Origin: Luzula sylvatica
Lineage: Eukaryota; Streptophyta; Magnoliopsida; Poales; Juncaceae
Length of the DNA: 64,000 nt
Direction: 5' to 3'
Assembly: GCA_946800325.1 (NCBI GenBank)
Contig: OX326956.1
Span: 18,504,667 to 18,568,666, forward strand
The notes under the pieces are model-generated. The model saw only the letters and a program-made list of their open reading frames with translations. It was not told the DNA's origin and searched no databases. The position numbers were made by a program, and so were the translations under genes. Shown here piece after piece: positions 1 to 11,867 of the stretch (positions are counted from its first letter, which is position 1; the number at the start of each line of letters is the position of its first letter).

Positions 1-1371
1 ACCCCCACATTTCCTAAACGGGTTATTCATTTCCTAAACGGGTTATTTTCTCATCATAACGGATTGTTTTCTTATCGGATTCACTTGAACACGGTTCAAG
101 GCAATTTCGGATGCAATTTAAAATAGATTTGTGTGTACTGACATGACAGATGGTACAAGCGGGGTGCCTAACCTTATTGGAAAGAAGTTTATTTTTGGCC
201 GGATCTTCATCTTCCATAGTGGGCATGCCCATTCTTTCCTTAGACCCGGATCTCTTTGAAAGTTGTAGGCCGAGTCTGTGCTAAAGAGGCCATTGGTGTC
301 TCTTGTCCATGTCATATCCGAGGTTCTTTTAGTCGATGCTACATAAGCCGGTGCCGTTTACGCCAACTGTTTTGGAAAAAAAAGATAAATTTGCCGAGTC
401 AAGCTTCCATAGAGATTTTTGTTAAAAAGTTTCGTTCAATGTGGGGATGTGCTAGGCACCCCCACATTTCCTAAACGGGTTATTCATTTCCTAAACGGGT
501 TATTTTCTCATCATAACGGATTGTTTTCTTATCGGATTCACTTGAACACGGTTCAAGGCAATTTCGGATGCAATTTAAAATAGATTTGTGCGTACTGACA
601 TGACAGATGGTACAAGCGGGGTGCCTAACCTTATTGGAAAGAAGTTTATTTTTGGCCGGATCTTCATCTTCCATAGTGGGCATGCCCATTCTTTCCTTAG
701 ACCCGGATCTCTTTGAAAGTTGTAGGCCGAGTCTGTGCTAAAGAGGTCATTGGTGTCTCTTGTCCATGTCATATCCGAGGTTCTTTTAGTCGATGCTACA
801 TAAGCCGGTGCCGTTTACGCCAACTGTTTTGGAAAAAAAAGATAAATTTGCCGAGTCAAGCTTCCATAGAGATTTTTGTTAAAAAGTTTCGTTCAATGTG
901 GGGATGTGCTAGGCACCCCCACATTTCCTAAACGGGTTATTCATTTCCTAAACGGGTTATTTTCTCATCATAACGGATTGTTTTCTTATCGGATTCACTT
1001 GAACACGGTTCAAGGCAATTTCGGATGCAATTTAAAATAGATTTGTGTGTACTGACATGACAGATGGTACAAGCGGGGTGCCTAACCTTATTGGAAAGAA
1101 GTTTATTTTTGGCCGGATCTTCATCTTCCATAGTGGGCATGCCCATTCTTTCCTTAGACCCGGATCTCTTTGAAAGTTGTAGGCCGAGTCTGTGCTAAAG
1201 AGGCCATTGGTGTCTCTTGTCCATGTCATATCCGAGGTTCTTTTAGTCGATGCTACATAAGCCGGTGCCGTTTACGCCAACTGTTTTGGAAAAAAAAGAT
1301 AAATTTGCCGAGTCAAGCTTCCATAGAGATTTTTGTTAAAAAGTTTCGTTCAATGTGGGGATGTGCTAGGC
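1..1371. repeat. Three tandem copies of a 457-bp unit
   Basis: Units begin at 1, 458 and 915, and the third ends at 1371. Copies 1 and 3 look identical by eye; copy 2 differs at about two positions (a T/C near 592 and a C/T near 747). The window begins inside the array, so more copies may lie to the left. Read on the minus strand, each unit carries the same zf-RVT-like coding fragment, so the array is an amplification of part of a LINE rather than a classical satellite. Confidence 0.95.
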
Positions 1372-1794
1372 ACCCAATCCTCTGCATTTTTTAGGAAGAC
1401 ATATTTTATCCCATTCTACTAAGCAATTCTCGATATTACATTTTTCATTTTCTTTTCATAGAAATGCTTGGACGATCTTGTTTATTCCGTTTACAATTTT
1501 TTTTTGATGATATGAAAGTTTGCATTTGGTGTACGGAGATTGATGTTAATATTTCCACGACGCAATTCTTGCTCTTAGCTTTTGCAACATCGGCTCAAAA
1601 AGAGTTTTGGTTGGTTTTCTTAAGTTTAGTGGAATTTCAAGATATGTAATCGGGAGTTCTTTTTTGAACATCGAAGTATGTTTAGCTATGCATTCATGGA
1701 GATGAAGTTGGATCGATACATACGTGAATGAGATTTCGTCCCCATTATTTCCGCAAACAAATTGTTTTGACATATTAGAATTTTGAATTAACAT
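118..1794 (-). pseudogene. LINE (non-LTR retrotransposon) remnant: RT C-terminus and zf-RVT-like region
   Basis: On the minus strand, 1794-1546 encodes a peptide with LPITYLEIPLNLRKPTK followed by LRARIASW. This is the pattern after the palm of plant L1-type reverse transcriptases (LP.KYLG.PL...K, then I.A.L..W). Further downstream on the same strand, 315-118 (repeated at 772-575 and 1229-1032) encodes GLFSTDSAYNF and, after a gap, LWKMKIRPKINFF. This matches the zf-RVT region that follows the RT in plant LINEs (FS..SAY, then WK...PPK..FF). Each copy soon stops or shifts frame, and there is no endonuclease or complete RT. The order RT then zf-RVT is as expected for one element. The function is lost. 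Confidence 0.7.
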
Positions 1795-1799
1795 TTTTT

Positions 1800-2050
1800 T
1801 TAAACTAATGTGAAATATTTTTTACTTTTGGTGAGCTTTCTAACTTGGAGATTTTGGAGGATTAATTTGTTTTGACATCTTAATTTCTCGGCCAAACGTT
1901 GTATGTCGATTTCATAATACTTGTGCATATACGATACTTTTGAAGATTTAATTATGTCACCGTGCAAGCAAATTTATAGTTGGCTTATATTTGATCTTTA
2001 ATATATGCCGTAAACAAAAAAAATGCTGATATTCCCAAGAGGACATATAC
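1800..2050. other. AT-rich spacer, nothing recognised
   Basis: Low-GC sequence between the LINE remnant and the inverted repeat. It has no convincing reading frame or terminal repeat. Confidence 0.5.
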
Positions 2051-2052
2051 TG

Positions 2053-2288
2053 TGCCACCATATTTCAACACAACATTATCAATTCTCTAATTAACCCACT
2101 TAATTAACTTACGAATTAACACATGTAAATTGATTTAACCTACTTAACGTGATAATTAACATCTATCTGGATTAACAAATGATAATTAATATTTGAAAAT
2201 TATTAATTCAATGTTTCTTGTTAATTGAGATGTTAATTAAGTGGGTTAATTAGAAAATTGAGGATGTTGTGTTGAAATCTGGTGGCAA
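2053..2288. repeat. MITE-like inverted repeat
   Basis: The left arm (about 2053-2115, beginning TGCCACCATATTTCAACACA) pairs with the right arm (about 2230-2288), the reverse complement of which begins TGCCACCAGATTTCAACACA. The arms are about 55-60 bp with a few mismatches and enclose about 115 bp rich in TTAATTAA-like words. No convincing target duplication was seen, so the superfamily is unassigned. Confidence 0.6.
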
Positions 2289-4690
2289 AATAGAATTTTC
2301 CTATTCCCAATACTAATTTGACAAAAGTTTAATTTTCATTTGCACTAAAATAATGTGTCTATTCTACTAAAATTGGAGTTCAAAATTTTTCTAACTTCTG
2401 TGTGTATTGTATTTCTAGATACGATTGAGTGGACACATAAGATCGAAAATATATATACTATTTATTTTGTGTAACATATAAATAAATCTTAAAATATTCA
2501 AATTGAAGAAATAAAAAAACAACGTCAACAATATAAACTAATTGATTGTGTTGATAAAAAAACATGTAGAAGAAATATAGTACATATTCATATTTTTTAT
2601 TTTAAAAATGAAGGGATAAAGCAGGGCTAATATTTTCCTCTTTCTCAGGCATACCTCTTCTCCGTTCTCGTATCTTGGCAATGTTAGTTTTCTTCTCTTT
2701 CCGAAGCCTCTTTTGAATCGCCTAAGCTTTGCTTTCGTCTCAAGGCAGTGTGAATTTTCTCCGACCTGTTCTTTGAAATAGTCCACACGTGTGTTTTCAT
2801 TCGTAATGTGATTTTTTGGGAATTAAATGTTTTGAATTACCCGTACTTTTATTTTGGACTTTGTGTACTTTTTTTGTGTCACATCATCACTTTCATTTCA
2901 ATTATTAAAATATTATGTGTGATAATATTTAGACCATTAATTAATTATTGATTTTAATATAATCATAATTTTTTTGTAGACATTTATGGTCAATCTAGTT
3001 CGAGATTATCTGCATACATTTTTGTTTCATAAGCACTGCACTCTGAGAATACTAAATGTCATATGGCATAATCCCAATATCTACGTGATTTTGAACCGAT
3101 AAGTATGATATTTGGTCACCATTTGAAATTGACAAATATATAATATAATATTACATTAAATATTTTAAGTTTATTTATTCATATATAATGATAATATAAT
3201 GAGTCGATCCGGGTACAAAATTAGGATTTCGAGTGAAATTGGAGATAATTTTGAAGGATAAGGTTTCGATTTGGATACAAGCTCAAAACAGCAAATAATC
3301 AAAAAAAAAAAAAAAAAAAAATCTCAAATACAATAATTATAATATTTATTATCTTTTACAATGGCCTTTGACGACCCTTGATCATAATCAATAACCAACA
3401 ACTTGCAAATATTATTTACGGAATGTTCCAAACACTATTTCGAAAAACTTCTCCGAGTTTTAAGTGGTTTGAAAACAATTAAAAACCTTACGAGAATGTT
3501 CAGAAATTCTCGATTCATGGAAACTAGGTAAATTTATCCGCCGATCCATGTCATAACTACAATAATTTTTATTATTTGATTTTCTCTAGTTTCTCAATTT
3601 CTCCATTTAAGCTAATAAAATAAAATTGCATTTATTTTTTATTATCAAATTCTTGCATACAACTGAAATTATAATGAACCGTTTGTATTTATAATTAAAA
3701 AATCTCATAATTGATGTGAGAAAAAAAAACACGATTCGCATGCATACAAAATTGGTAAAACATTGTAAAAAGCACAAGCACATTATGAATGAACTGACTT
3801 CATGAAAAATACATATTAATTGAGAATATCGTCACTACGCTTCGTGTACAATATAATTTGAGTAGTGATATACCCCCCCTAGTATTTCTCTCCAATAATT
3901 TTGATGTAGTATATATATATTAATACATTAAAAATTAATACATGTCATAATTTATGATGAGATTATTTTAGTTTATGATTGAATATTCAATTAAGATATT
4001 AAATCGTGAATCAAATTGTTAATTAGTAAATTATTAAGTTGGGGAGTTCTATCATACACCCTTTTATAAGAGTATTTTGAGTATTTTTGTAATTAATTAT
4101 ATTTGTCAAATGGTGTATCATAAAATTTGTCTTTTATGGAGATTTTTTCTTTAAATGAACAATAAAGAATTCCAAATTAATCAAACATTAATTGATAAAT
4201 ATGCTTGAGATCTTACATTAAATATTCATAATGAAATAATTACTCATAATATCCTTGAAAATGAGTGTATCATAAGGAAAATGGTGTATGATAGAATCCT
4301 CCTATTAAGTTATATTCTCGTTATCAAAAATTTTAAAAAAGAGGTGCAAATTGGTCCAACATTTTATTTATAATTTTTGTTAAACAGATCGTATCAGTCA
4401 GTCTATGCACTATTATTTTCTGAATTTATGAATTTATCAATATATATTTGGTTTTATAATTTTTGGGTTGTATAATCTAATATGGAATTTAATATTTATG
4501 CTATAGTTATAGTTACTTTATTGGGCTTGACAATATATATTTTTAATATATTATATTTTCTTCAAAAAAAAAAAATATATTATATTTTCGGTCTGCAATT
4601 GCCCACAGGATCCATTTTAGAATAATAAGAACTAATAAAATAACATGGCAGTGAGTGCATGCTTTGAGCATTTTAATTGAGATATATGTC

Positions 4691-5039
4691 CTATAAATAG
4701 ATTCAAATTACATGACTGCTCATTAAGTTGTTATGATATATGTTCTATAAAAGATAATAAGGCTACTAAAATTAAGTACTCAAAAAAACTTCTCATTGCA
4801 CCAAATAATCAATTGAAAAATATATAATGTTAAGAGTTATAATGATTAACATTGTAATTGAGATATTAGATGAAAACAAAATGATCAATGAATCTTCGTA
4901 CGACGTATTATTTCATATAATAAATAATATATCTGTCAAAATTTTAGAGGTCTATGCTAATATTTTTTCTGATATAATACATTTCGTATGCGAATGGTTC
5001 AAAGGTATTTTGTGTGATTATCAATTAATGAGTATTTAA
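4691..5039 (+). pseudogene. TATA box plus short ORF, recurring broken gene 5' end
   Basis: A good plant TATA box (CTATAAATA, 4691-4699) lies about 130 bp upstream of an ATG at 4827 that opens a 70-codon frame. It contains ILDENKMINESSYDVLF and, after a gap, NISVKILEV. The same TATA plus ORF recurs at 22310-22652, and a shorter broken version occurs near 23165-23420. Differences between copies are largely amino-acid changing and the N-termini differ, which argues against a selected protein. It looks like the 5' end of an unidentified gene that was duplicated. I do not recognise a family. Confidence 0.3.
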
Positions 5040-6122
5040 AGTAATTTTTTAAGTGTATTTATCAATAAATGATATGCAAAATAGGAAATTTGAATTGTTT
5101 ATGAAAAAAAAATATCTATAAAAAACAAAATTTATGGTACACCCTTCTAAATAACCAAAATACATTTTTGAAAGGGTGTATTTGAAAAGGTGTAGGATAG
5201 AACTCTCCTATGTTATATATGTTTAGTTTAGTTATTCATGTATAATGATAATTTTGATGGGTTAGGTTTTGATTTGGATACAAGCTCATAAGAGCAAAAA
5301 ATACAAAAAAAGTTGTCACAATTTTCACTATAATATTCAGTATTTTTTACAATGGGGTGTAATGACATTTTGTAATCAATATTATTTCTAAAACTTTTCC
5401 GCATTTAATATAATTAATCACTAATAGAGTCTTTTCGTTGTATGACCCGTGAACTAACACCTAAATCCGACATTTATGTTTATGGAAATTTTTGTTATAC
5501 GAGAATGTTCAGTACGAAAATTTAACTACAATAAATTTTGTTATTTGATTTGCTTTGATTTCTCAATTTCTCCATTTAAGCTAATAAAATCAAAACGCAT
5601 TTATTTTTTATTACCAAATTCTAGTATGCAACTCATGCAACAATGAACCGTTTGTATTTCTAACTAAAAAATGTCTCTAATTGGTGTGTAGGAAAAGACA
5701 AATTCGAATGCATAGAAAATTGGTTAAACATTGATAAAATGCACAAACACATCATGAATGAACTAACTTCGATGAAAATAATAATTACATGAGAGTATCA
5801 TCACTCCGCTTCATATACAATTATAATTATAATTTGTTTTTCTTTCTTAAATGAAACAAATCATATGTATGCATTATTTATCTTGAATTTACGGATTTAT
5901 TAATATATTTTGGGTCTTTATTGAGTTGTATAGTACAAGGGTATCCATGATATAGTTATAGGTTACTAGTTACTACTGCATTGGGCTTGACAGTATATTT
6001 CTTTTTAATATATTAACTTTGTCGGCTTGCAATTGCCCCCCACACCCACAGGGATCCATTTTAGAATAATAAAAAAATATAATATAACTATATAAGTTAC
6101 AAAAATAAAATAGCATGGCATG
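5040..6122. other. AT-rich non-coding part of segment A
   Basis: A diverged second copy of the 3.2-4.7 kb sequence. Landmarks such as GATTTGGATACAAGCTCA and TCTCCATTTAAGCTAATAAA recur in both. No coding capacity or ends of mobile elements were seen. Confidence 0.5.
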
Positions 6123-6130
6123 TGTGCATG

Positions 6131-6675
6131 TAGGAATGTCAATGGACCGGATAAAACCCGAACTCGCGGGTACCCGACCCGAACGGGACGGGTAATATCC
6201 GAAAAAATACCCGCGGGTCAAGTTTTATCCGAAAAAATACCCGCTCCGGGTTCGGGTACGGGGATAATTTTTTACCCGCGGGTATACCCGAACCCGAAAA
6301 AATACCCGAAACCGAAAAATACCCAAGAAATATCCGAAAATACCCAATGATATGAAAATTTGTGATGTTTTATAGATTAATTATTTGTAATATTTGTATT
6401 TTTAATGTATTTTGTATAAGTTCTTTGTTTTATGTATATAAAATTGTGGGTGATTTTACGTATTTGTATAATAATTTTTTAGATTTTTTTTTTTAATTTT
6501 ATATAGGTGATTTTCGGGTAACGGGTTCGGGTATACCCGTTATCCGCGGGTTCGGGTTCGGGTATGGTTTTTTATTCGCGGATATTTTAGTTTCGGGTTC
6601 GGGTAATACTAGAAAATTCGGGTTCGGATATGGGGAAGGCTTACCCGAACCCGACCCGCCCCGTTGACATCTCTA
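6131..6675. mobile_element. 545-bp hAT-type MITE with 8-bp target duplication
   Basis: The ends are TAGGAATGTCAATGG and, inverted, TAGAGATGTCAACGG. The element is flanked by perfect 8-bp direct repeats TGTGCATG at 6123-6130 and 6676-6683. The interior has CCCGAACCCG/CGGGTTCGGG-rich subterminal arrays around an AT-rich core and no transposase. Related sites near 4660 and 22255 read straight through (GTGAGTGCATGCTTT), supporting the insertion boundaries. TSD length and TIR type fit non-autonomous hAT elements. Confidence 0.88.
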
Positions 6676-6838
6676 TGTGCATGCTTCGAGCAGTTTATTC
6701 GCTCTAGTTTTCAGTTCGCCAAAAGTTACATTCTCTTCATTGCAATTAACATATGAAACATAATTAATAACATGTGTCACGTAATTAACATACGTACATT
6801 AATCGATATAATTCATATATCAGTTATATTTCTAAATA

Positions 6839-8172
6839 CTAGGTCTTTATCTCGCTCCGCTTCGGCATAATTTTTATCATTTTTTTGAACATGTATTTTT
6901 TCAACATGTAGTATTTGTTTTTTTATTGAATTTGAATTAAGTACAATTAATGATCCAATTTTTTTCATTGCACTCACAATGTCGCCAAGAAGTTAATTAT
7001 ATATTACATTTATTAAAAATTTGGTAAAAATAGAGAAATTTTCTAATCATTTTCATACATAACACACGTGACAATGTATAAACACTACAATACTAAAAAT
7101 ACAATGTAATAATATAAACAAAATTTTGGGCAATGTTAGGATACATTTTTTTAATGTTATTTAATATATATTTTTCAATTAGATTGATCTTCTTTATTAT
7201 GTAAATGATAAAAACAAATTCATACATAAACATGACATATATATGCGGTTAAAAATTTCCTCAGATTATCATGTTTAATTTTAATATTGTTTCAGAAAAA
7301 TGTACATATATATATTTTTTTATTTCTATTTTAATATTGTTATACATAATATATTTTTTTATATTCATTGTTACTTTAATTTTGTAGCGAGACATGAAGA
7401 TAAATCATAGATAAACTTATATTAAAGCAAAAATTCTTATGAATTAATTATTATATAATGTAAAATTTGATGAAAAATATTTGAAGAAATAAATTTGGCA
7501 TAATTAAATATTAAAAATATTTAATAAAAAGATGGTGCAGAGAGAAATAAAAAAGTATATCATGAAAGACACATTAAAAAAATATTGAAAAGGATACATT
7601 AAATATATTATGGTTTGCATTGATTTGGTAAATTTTACAAGATCTAAAAAATGAATATTTTAATTTTGCAGGAAAAAACTTCCATATTTTGATTTTGCAT
7701 TGATTTGGTAAATTATATTATTGAATCAATATTTTAAGAAATAAATTTGGCACTATTATTAAAAATTATATTATGAAAAAAACATTAAAAAATATTGAAA
7801 ATGATACATCAAATATAATATGCTTTGCATTCATTTGGTAAATCTACATGAACTAAAAAAATTAATATTTTAATTTTGCACAAAAAAAATCAATATTCTA
7901 ATTTTGCATTAATTTGGTAAATTATATTACCTAAGTAATATTTTCATTTTACATGGACTATAACATCCATAAGGCCCAAAAAAGCGCCAAAGGGCGGATT
8001 CGCACCAGTGACCTGTGGTTCAAGCATGTGTTAAATACCAATTGAGCTAACTGCTTTATATGTTTATTTTCTGATTTTACGTTATTTATACAGTGTGGCC
8101 ACGTGTCAATATTTTGGGCAAAACGCTATACTTTTAATTACTATAGTATAGTATAGTATAACTCTTATGTTA
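6839..8172 (-). mobile_element. Possible minus-strand Helitron between segments A and B
   Basis: Read on the minus strand, the sequence ends with GATAAAGACCTAG next to a T (6838), preceded by a GC-rich potential hairpin (GCCGAAGCGGAGCG). This is the form of a Helitron 3' end. Homology of A to B stops just left of it, and homology of B to A restarts near 8165, where the minus strand reads TTATACTATACTATAC, resembling the start of the Helitron at 19980. The interior is AT-rich with an internal ~240-bp duplication (7480-7700 and 7735-7925) and no Rep/helicase. The hairpin is imperfect and the 5' end is uncertain. Confidence 0.35.
7984..8056 (-). ncRNA. Degenerate tRNA-like sequence (pol III A and B boxes)
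   Basis: On the minus strand the sequence has TAGCTCAATTGG (A box, TRGCNNANNGG) and about 34 nt later GGTGCGAATCC, close to the B box GGTTCGANTCC. The spacing is tRNA-like. A clean acceptor stem and an anticodon arm cannot be folded by eye, so it is a tRNA pseudogene or the head of an old SINE rather than a working tRNA. Confidence 0.4.
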
Positions 8173-8452
8173 AAATTGGAGTGACAAAAAATGAAAGAAA
8201 ATAATATTCTAGATATTTCTCCTTTATTGTAGTTTATACCATACATCCTTAATATAAAAAATAGTAGTATATTGAGTGGACACATAAGATCGAAAATATA
8301 TAAATTATTTTGTGTAAAATATAAATAAATCCTAAAACATACAAATTGAAGAAATTGAAAAACAACGTCAACAATTAATCCTACTATAATATTTTACAAA
8401 CGATTTTTTATCTTCTCACCTTGCCACGTCAGATAAATACTCATCAATTTAT

Positions 8453-8905
8453 TTGTTTACGATTATTTTTAAGACAAAAAGCAAAAGACACCTTCTCCCT
8501 CCTCGTTCATCCCCTTTTTCATCCCGTTTTGTTCCTCATTCATCCCCACGCCCCCTTCTAGATTTTCTTCGTGCCTCTCTCAGAACTCTTCGCCAAGCAA
8601 AAGACAACTCTCAGAAGTCAGACCACTCACACCGAAACACCGAAACACTCAGGGAGTCGCTTCTCTTCTCACTTACACACTCATCTCTTCACGCCTCTCA
8701 TCTCTACTTCAGCGCTTCTCTGTTACACGACGCTTCTCTCCTCTATACACGCCGCTTCTCTCCTCTCGTGCACTGCGCTTCTCAGAGGGCAGTTCACCTT
8801 CACGGTGCCTCCTTCTAATCAAGGCGAAGGGCCGACCAAGAATCGATTGCAGAAATTTTTTAAATTTTCTCAACAGGTTATAAAAAATTTCTCATTTTTT
8901 TGATC
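8453..8905 (+). other. Pyrimidine-rich, UTR-like captured sequence
   Basis: From 8490 to 8820 the sequence is CT-rich and clearly higher in GC than its surroundings, like a plant 5' UTR or first exon. Open frames here are low-complexity (Ser/Leu/His/Arg rich) and overlap in two phases. It lies upstream of the ligase fragment in the Helitron and may be part of the same or another captured gene. Confidence 0.3.
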
Positions 8906-9023
8906 CTCTTAGTTGAGTAATATTTAAATTGCCTTCAAATTTACTTGAAGACTCAATTACCCCTCTCTCCAATACTTCAAATTTAATGTATTTTCGATTT
9001 CAAAAAAGTTTATCGTATATTTA

Positions 9024-9166
9024 AAGGCAAGAACTTGTGATAATAAGGTGTTCGATGAAATTACTCTAACAAGTTTCTTCATATTTCCCAAATTTAAAGG
9101 CAAAAGCTTGTGATGATAAGGTGTTCGATGAAATTATTCTGAGAAATTTCTTCATATTTCAAGATC
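9024..9166 (+). repeat. Two tandem ~73-bp copies
   Basis: TAAAGGCAAGAACTTGTGAT... at 9024 and TAAAGGCAAAAGCTTGTGAT... near 9097 share GATAAGGTGTTCGATGAAAT and the following TTTCTTCATATTT. Imperfect direct duplication just upstream of the ligase exons. Confidence 0.7.
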
Positions 9167-9286
9167 CAAAGGCCAAACATATTTCATAGGTAATAACATA
9201 TCTCATCTATTCCTTTTCCATTCATGATTTAGTGTGTAATATATTATTTGAAGTATATAAATTACTTGTGATAATTGTCATCACAG

Positions 9287-10170
9287 CCATTTTATCGAAC
9301 GCGTTGCGAACCGTCATGGAAACCACATCAGAAGATCTTCTCGCCACGGTGTATCTCTCGGTCAATAGAATCGCGCAACCTCACGAAGACTTGGAGTTGG
9401 GTATTGGAGACGCAACTCCAATTAGGGCCCTCGGTGAATCTTTTGGCAGGAACAATGATCAAGTTAAAAAGCAATTAAAGGTAAAAAAAATGATTTTAGT
9501 TTTTTAAATTACTTTGTCCGATTAATTGATTTTGCAATTTGAATTTTAGGAGCTCGGTGATTTAGGACTCGTGGCGAAAATGATCAGGTCTTCACAATGG
9601 AGAATGTTAACTTATTTCACAAATCCTCATAAGAAGAAATCTCAAAGCTTGACAATAACTGAAGTGCTAGATACGTTCCGTACAATTGCAAAGGTACCCT
9701 CCCCCCTTTCAGGTAATTTTGCAATTTTACCCAAATAATTTTCATAATTAAATTAGGAATCTGGAAAAGATAGTCAAAACAAGAAAAAAGAACATATAAG
9801 AGCACTTCTTGTACCAGCCACAGATTGCGAGCCTCAAAATGTTATTTGCCTTCTTCAAGTAATTATTTTTCATCATTTTATATTTTACTGCATATTCTAA
9901 TTTTAATTTCTTCTTTGAAATATAATCGAAAATGCGAATTGGTACAGCAGAAAAAACCATACTTGTCGCACTAGCCCAAGCCTCAATTTATTCTTAAAAA
10001 TTCCTCAGAATTAATTTTCTTTAGACGAGGTATATCATAAAAATATCACAAAATGGGGCCCATGCTTGCAAAGCCTAGGAAAGCCGTGTCAGAAATTCTT
10101 GATAAATTTCAAGGAAGCGAATTCACTTGTGAATATAAGTATTGATGGTAAATGTGCAGAATTTTGCAAA
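9287..10170 (+). pseudogene. LIG1: DNA ligase 1 gene fragment captured in a Helitron
   Basis: Exon-like blocks with introns in place resemble eukaryotic ATP-dependent DNA ligase I, which seals nicks such as those between Okazaki fragments. 9287-9480 encodes LRTVMETTSEDLL and LELGIGDATPI; 9550-9693 encodes ELGDLGLVAK and LTITEVLDTFRTIAK; 9757-9858 encodes ESGKDSQNKKK and LLVPATDCEPQNVICLLQ. The block from about 9928 encodes KMRIGTAEKTILVALAQAS; about 10048-10145 encodes PMLAKPRKAVSEILDKFQ and the adenylation motif FTCEYKYDG. Splice sites GT/AG are seen at 9481, 9549, 9694, 9756 and 9859. Damage: the acceptor before the fourth block reads CG, a stop follows AQASIYS, and an extra T right after the catalytic Lys-Tyr codons (Lys at 10137-10139) shifts the frame. 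The N-terminus, the rest of the nucleotidyltransferase domain and the OB domain are absent. Non-functional. Confidence 0.88.
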
Positions 10171-11320
10171 ATGGCCCCTCTGTTTATTTTCTTTTTAGGG
10201 AATTTTGCTAAAAAGTTCTTTTATGATTTTAGTACTAGGGCACCTAAATGAGTAATAATAAGCGATATTAAAGTAGCAGTGTGAACATATGCATTTGATA
10301 TTTTGTATGTAAATGACCAACCTCTCTGACATGAGCAACTCAATGTTCTCAGAGAGGTATTAAATTAGTAATTATCATTTTTACAAGTAACCCCTAATTT
10401 TTCTGGTAATTATTTATTTCAGCACTGATACGACTCTTTTGTGGAGATTCCTGGAATATTCCAATTTGCAATCGCAATCATCTAATGATTTGTAGGAGAT
10501 TCAAAAGTTTCTCGCGACAGTTGTTAATTCCAGGTACACTCAATTTTCTGTCAGAAGCTTGGTATATTTATTTCGTATTTGTATCCATCTATTGGATTAA
10601 TCTTTGATTTTGTCTTTTGCGAGATTGAATGAATCTTTCGATGCCCATATTTGGTAGAAAATAATTTATCACTGAATTTTGAAGGTTTAAAGACTTTTTA
10701 GTGAGTACTTCGGTTTGATGAAATGCCTACTCATTTTAAAAGAGAAGTTACGTTCCTTATGGTGAGTACTTCGGTTTTTTCAGTATTTATGATTTTGCCC
10801 CTCATATTTATTTATGATTATATCATTTATTTTTGTGTGTATTAAACCACAAGAATAATCCTAATTATTAATCTTTTAGAATAAAACAAGTATTTATTAT
10901 TTTCCAACGATTATATTATTAATTTGGTAAAATCACTTTAAAATGAGAAGAATGTTTGATTATTCTTGTGGTTTCAATAAGACATATATAATATTTATTG
11001 AAAAATCAATAAGCCATGTATAATATTTATTGAAAAATTGATTTTTTTTTCACTATGTGTACTACTTATTTAATTTGTACAAAGGTTTTAAATGGTTTGA
11101 TATGTGTATTACTTATTTAAAAGGTTTCCTGAAATTGGCCAAAAATAATAATTTATGTTTTTTAAAAATTTGCATGTACGCCCCTGCAGTTTTGTTATTT
11201 TATTTTTCAGACATGAAGCGTCGAGATGGCTATTATAGAATTTGTTTGAGAAAGAGGAGTCAAAGTCGTCCAGCACGACTCCTTGAGTTTGATGCATTCT
11301 GCAAAGAGATAAAAAAATAA
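10171..11320. other. Helitron interior without recognised genes
   Basis: AT-rich. It contains a small perfect hairpin near 10322-10358 (CCTCTCTGA / TCAGAGAGG) and the first copy of a sequence repeated after the Mutator-like insertion. A short frame near 11214-11319 (MKRRDGYYRICLRKRSQ at its start) follows an AG acceptor-like site but matches nothing I know. Confidence 0.5.
10674..11115 (+). repeat. Direct repeat within Helitron, copy 1
   Basis: About 440 bp from TTTTGAAGGTTTAAAGACTT to the CTATGTGTACTACTTATTTAATTTGTAC region resemble 17422-17935. Both copies include ACTCATTTTAAAAGAGAAGTTA and GGTAAAATCACTTTAAAATG. Copy 1 keeps an inverted pair (CCACAAGAATAAT / ATTATTCTTGTGG) that copy 2 has half lost. 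Confidence 0.75.
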
Positions 11321-11480
11321 GGGGGAATTTCTCATATATCCCTACTAAATTCGAAAATTACATATTTATCCCTCTTAAATTGTAAATATCATATTTATCC
11401 CTATTAAATACAATTAATATCAAATTTATCCTTTCTTAACATTTTTGTTAAGTTTAACAGAAAATTAATTTAAATGACTA
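11321..11480 (+). repeat. Left terminal inverted repeat of Mutator-like element
   Basis: Pairs with 17045-17220. Internally built of repeating phrases (ATATTTATCCCT, ATATCATATTTATCCC), so the terminus itself is a degenerate short repeat. Confidence 0.85.
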
Positions 11481-11732
11481 ATTTACCCCTCATTTCATTA
11501 ACTCAATCTAATATTTAATTTATCCCTTATTTCACTAATCTTAATCCAATATCTAATTTATACCCGCATACCCGTTAACTTGTCTACCCTCAACCTTTCA
11601 GAACCCTCGTTTCACTAACCCTAACCACACCTCTTCTTCTTCTCCGAACACACCCTTCTTCTTGGAACGATTCGTGGAACGAGCTCGGCGACGCAATGGA
11701 GCATGGCGATGAAATCTCCTCTAAAGCTGTGC

Positions 11733-11836
11733 GACGCGATAGCTAGGCGACACGATAAAAGGATGACGCGATAGCTGGGCGAAGGGATAGCTGGTCGAAG
11801 GGATAGCTGGTCGAAGGGATAGCTGGTCGACGCAAT
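11733..11836 (+). repeat. Short tandem repeat in GC-richer MULE interior
   Basis: GATAGCTGGTCGAAGG repeats with a 16-bp step at about 11790-11830, preceded by degenerate copies (GATAGCTAGGCGACAC, GATAGCTGGGCGAAGG). Confidence 0.75.
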
Positions 11837-11867
11837 AGAGCTCGGCGACAGCGATGGTACTCCTTCG

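Larger units (their letters stand above)
2352..6835. repeat. Segment A of a direct segmental duplication
   Basis: Sequence from about 2352 to 6835 reappears in the same order and orientation at 8165-8374 plus 18143-23040 (segment B), at roughly 85-95% by eye. A keeps uninterrupted sequence where B has Helitrons: the junction 2531/2532 corresponds to the 9.77-kb insertion and 3238/3239 to the 1.2-kb insertion. Within A, 3170-5040 and 5230-6800 are themselves diverged copies of each other. Gene-free apart from a short promoter/ORF unit near 4.7-5.0 kb. Confidence 0.8.
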
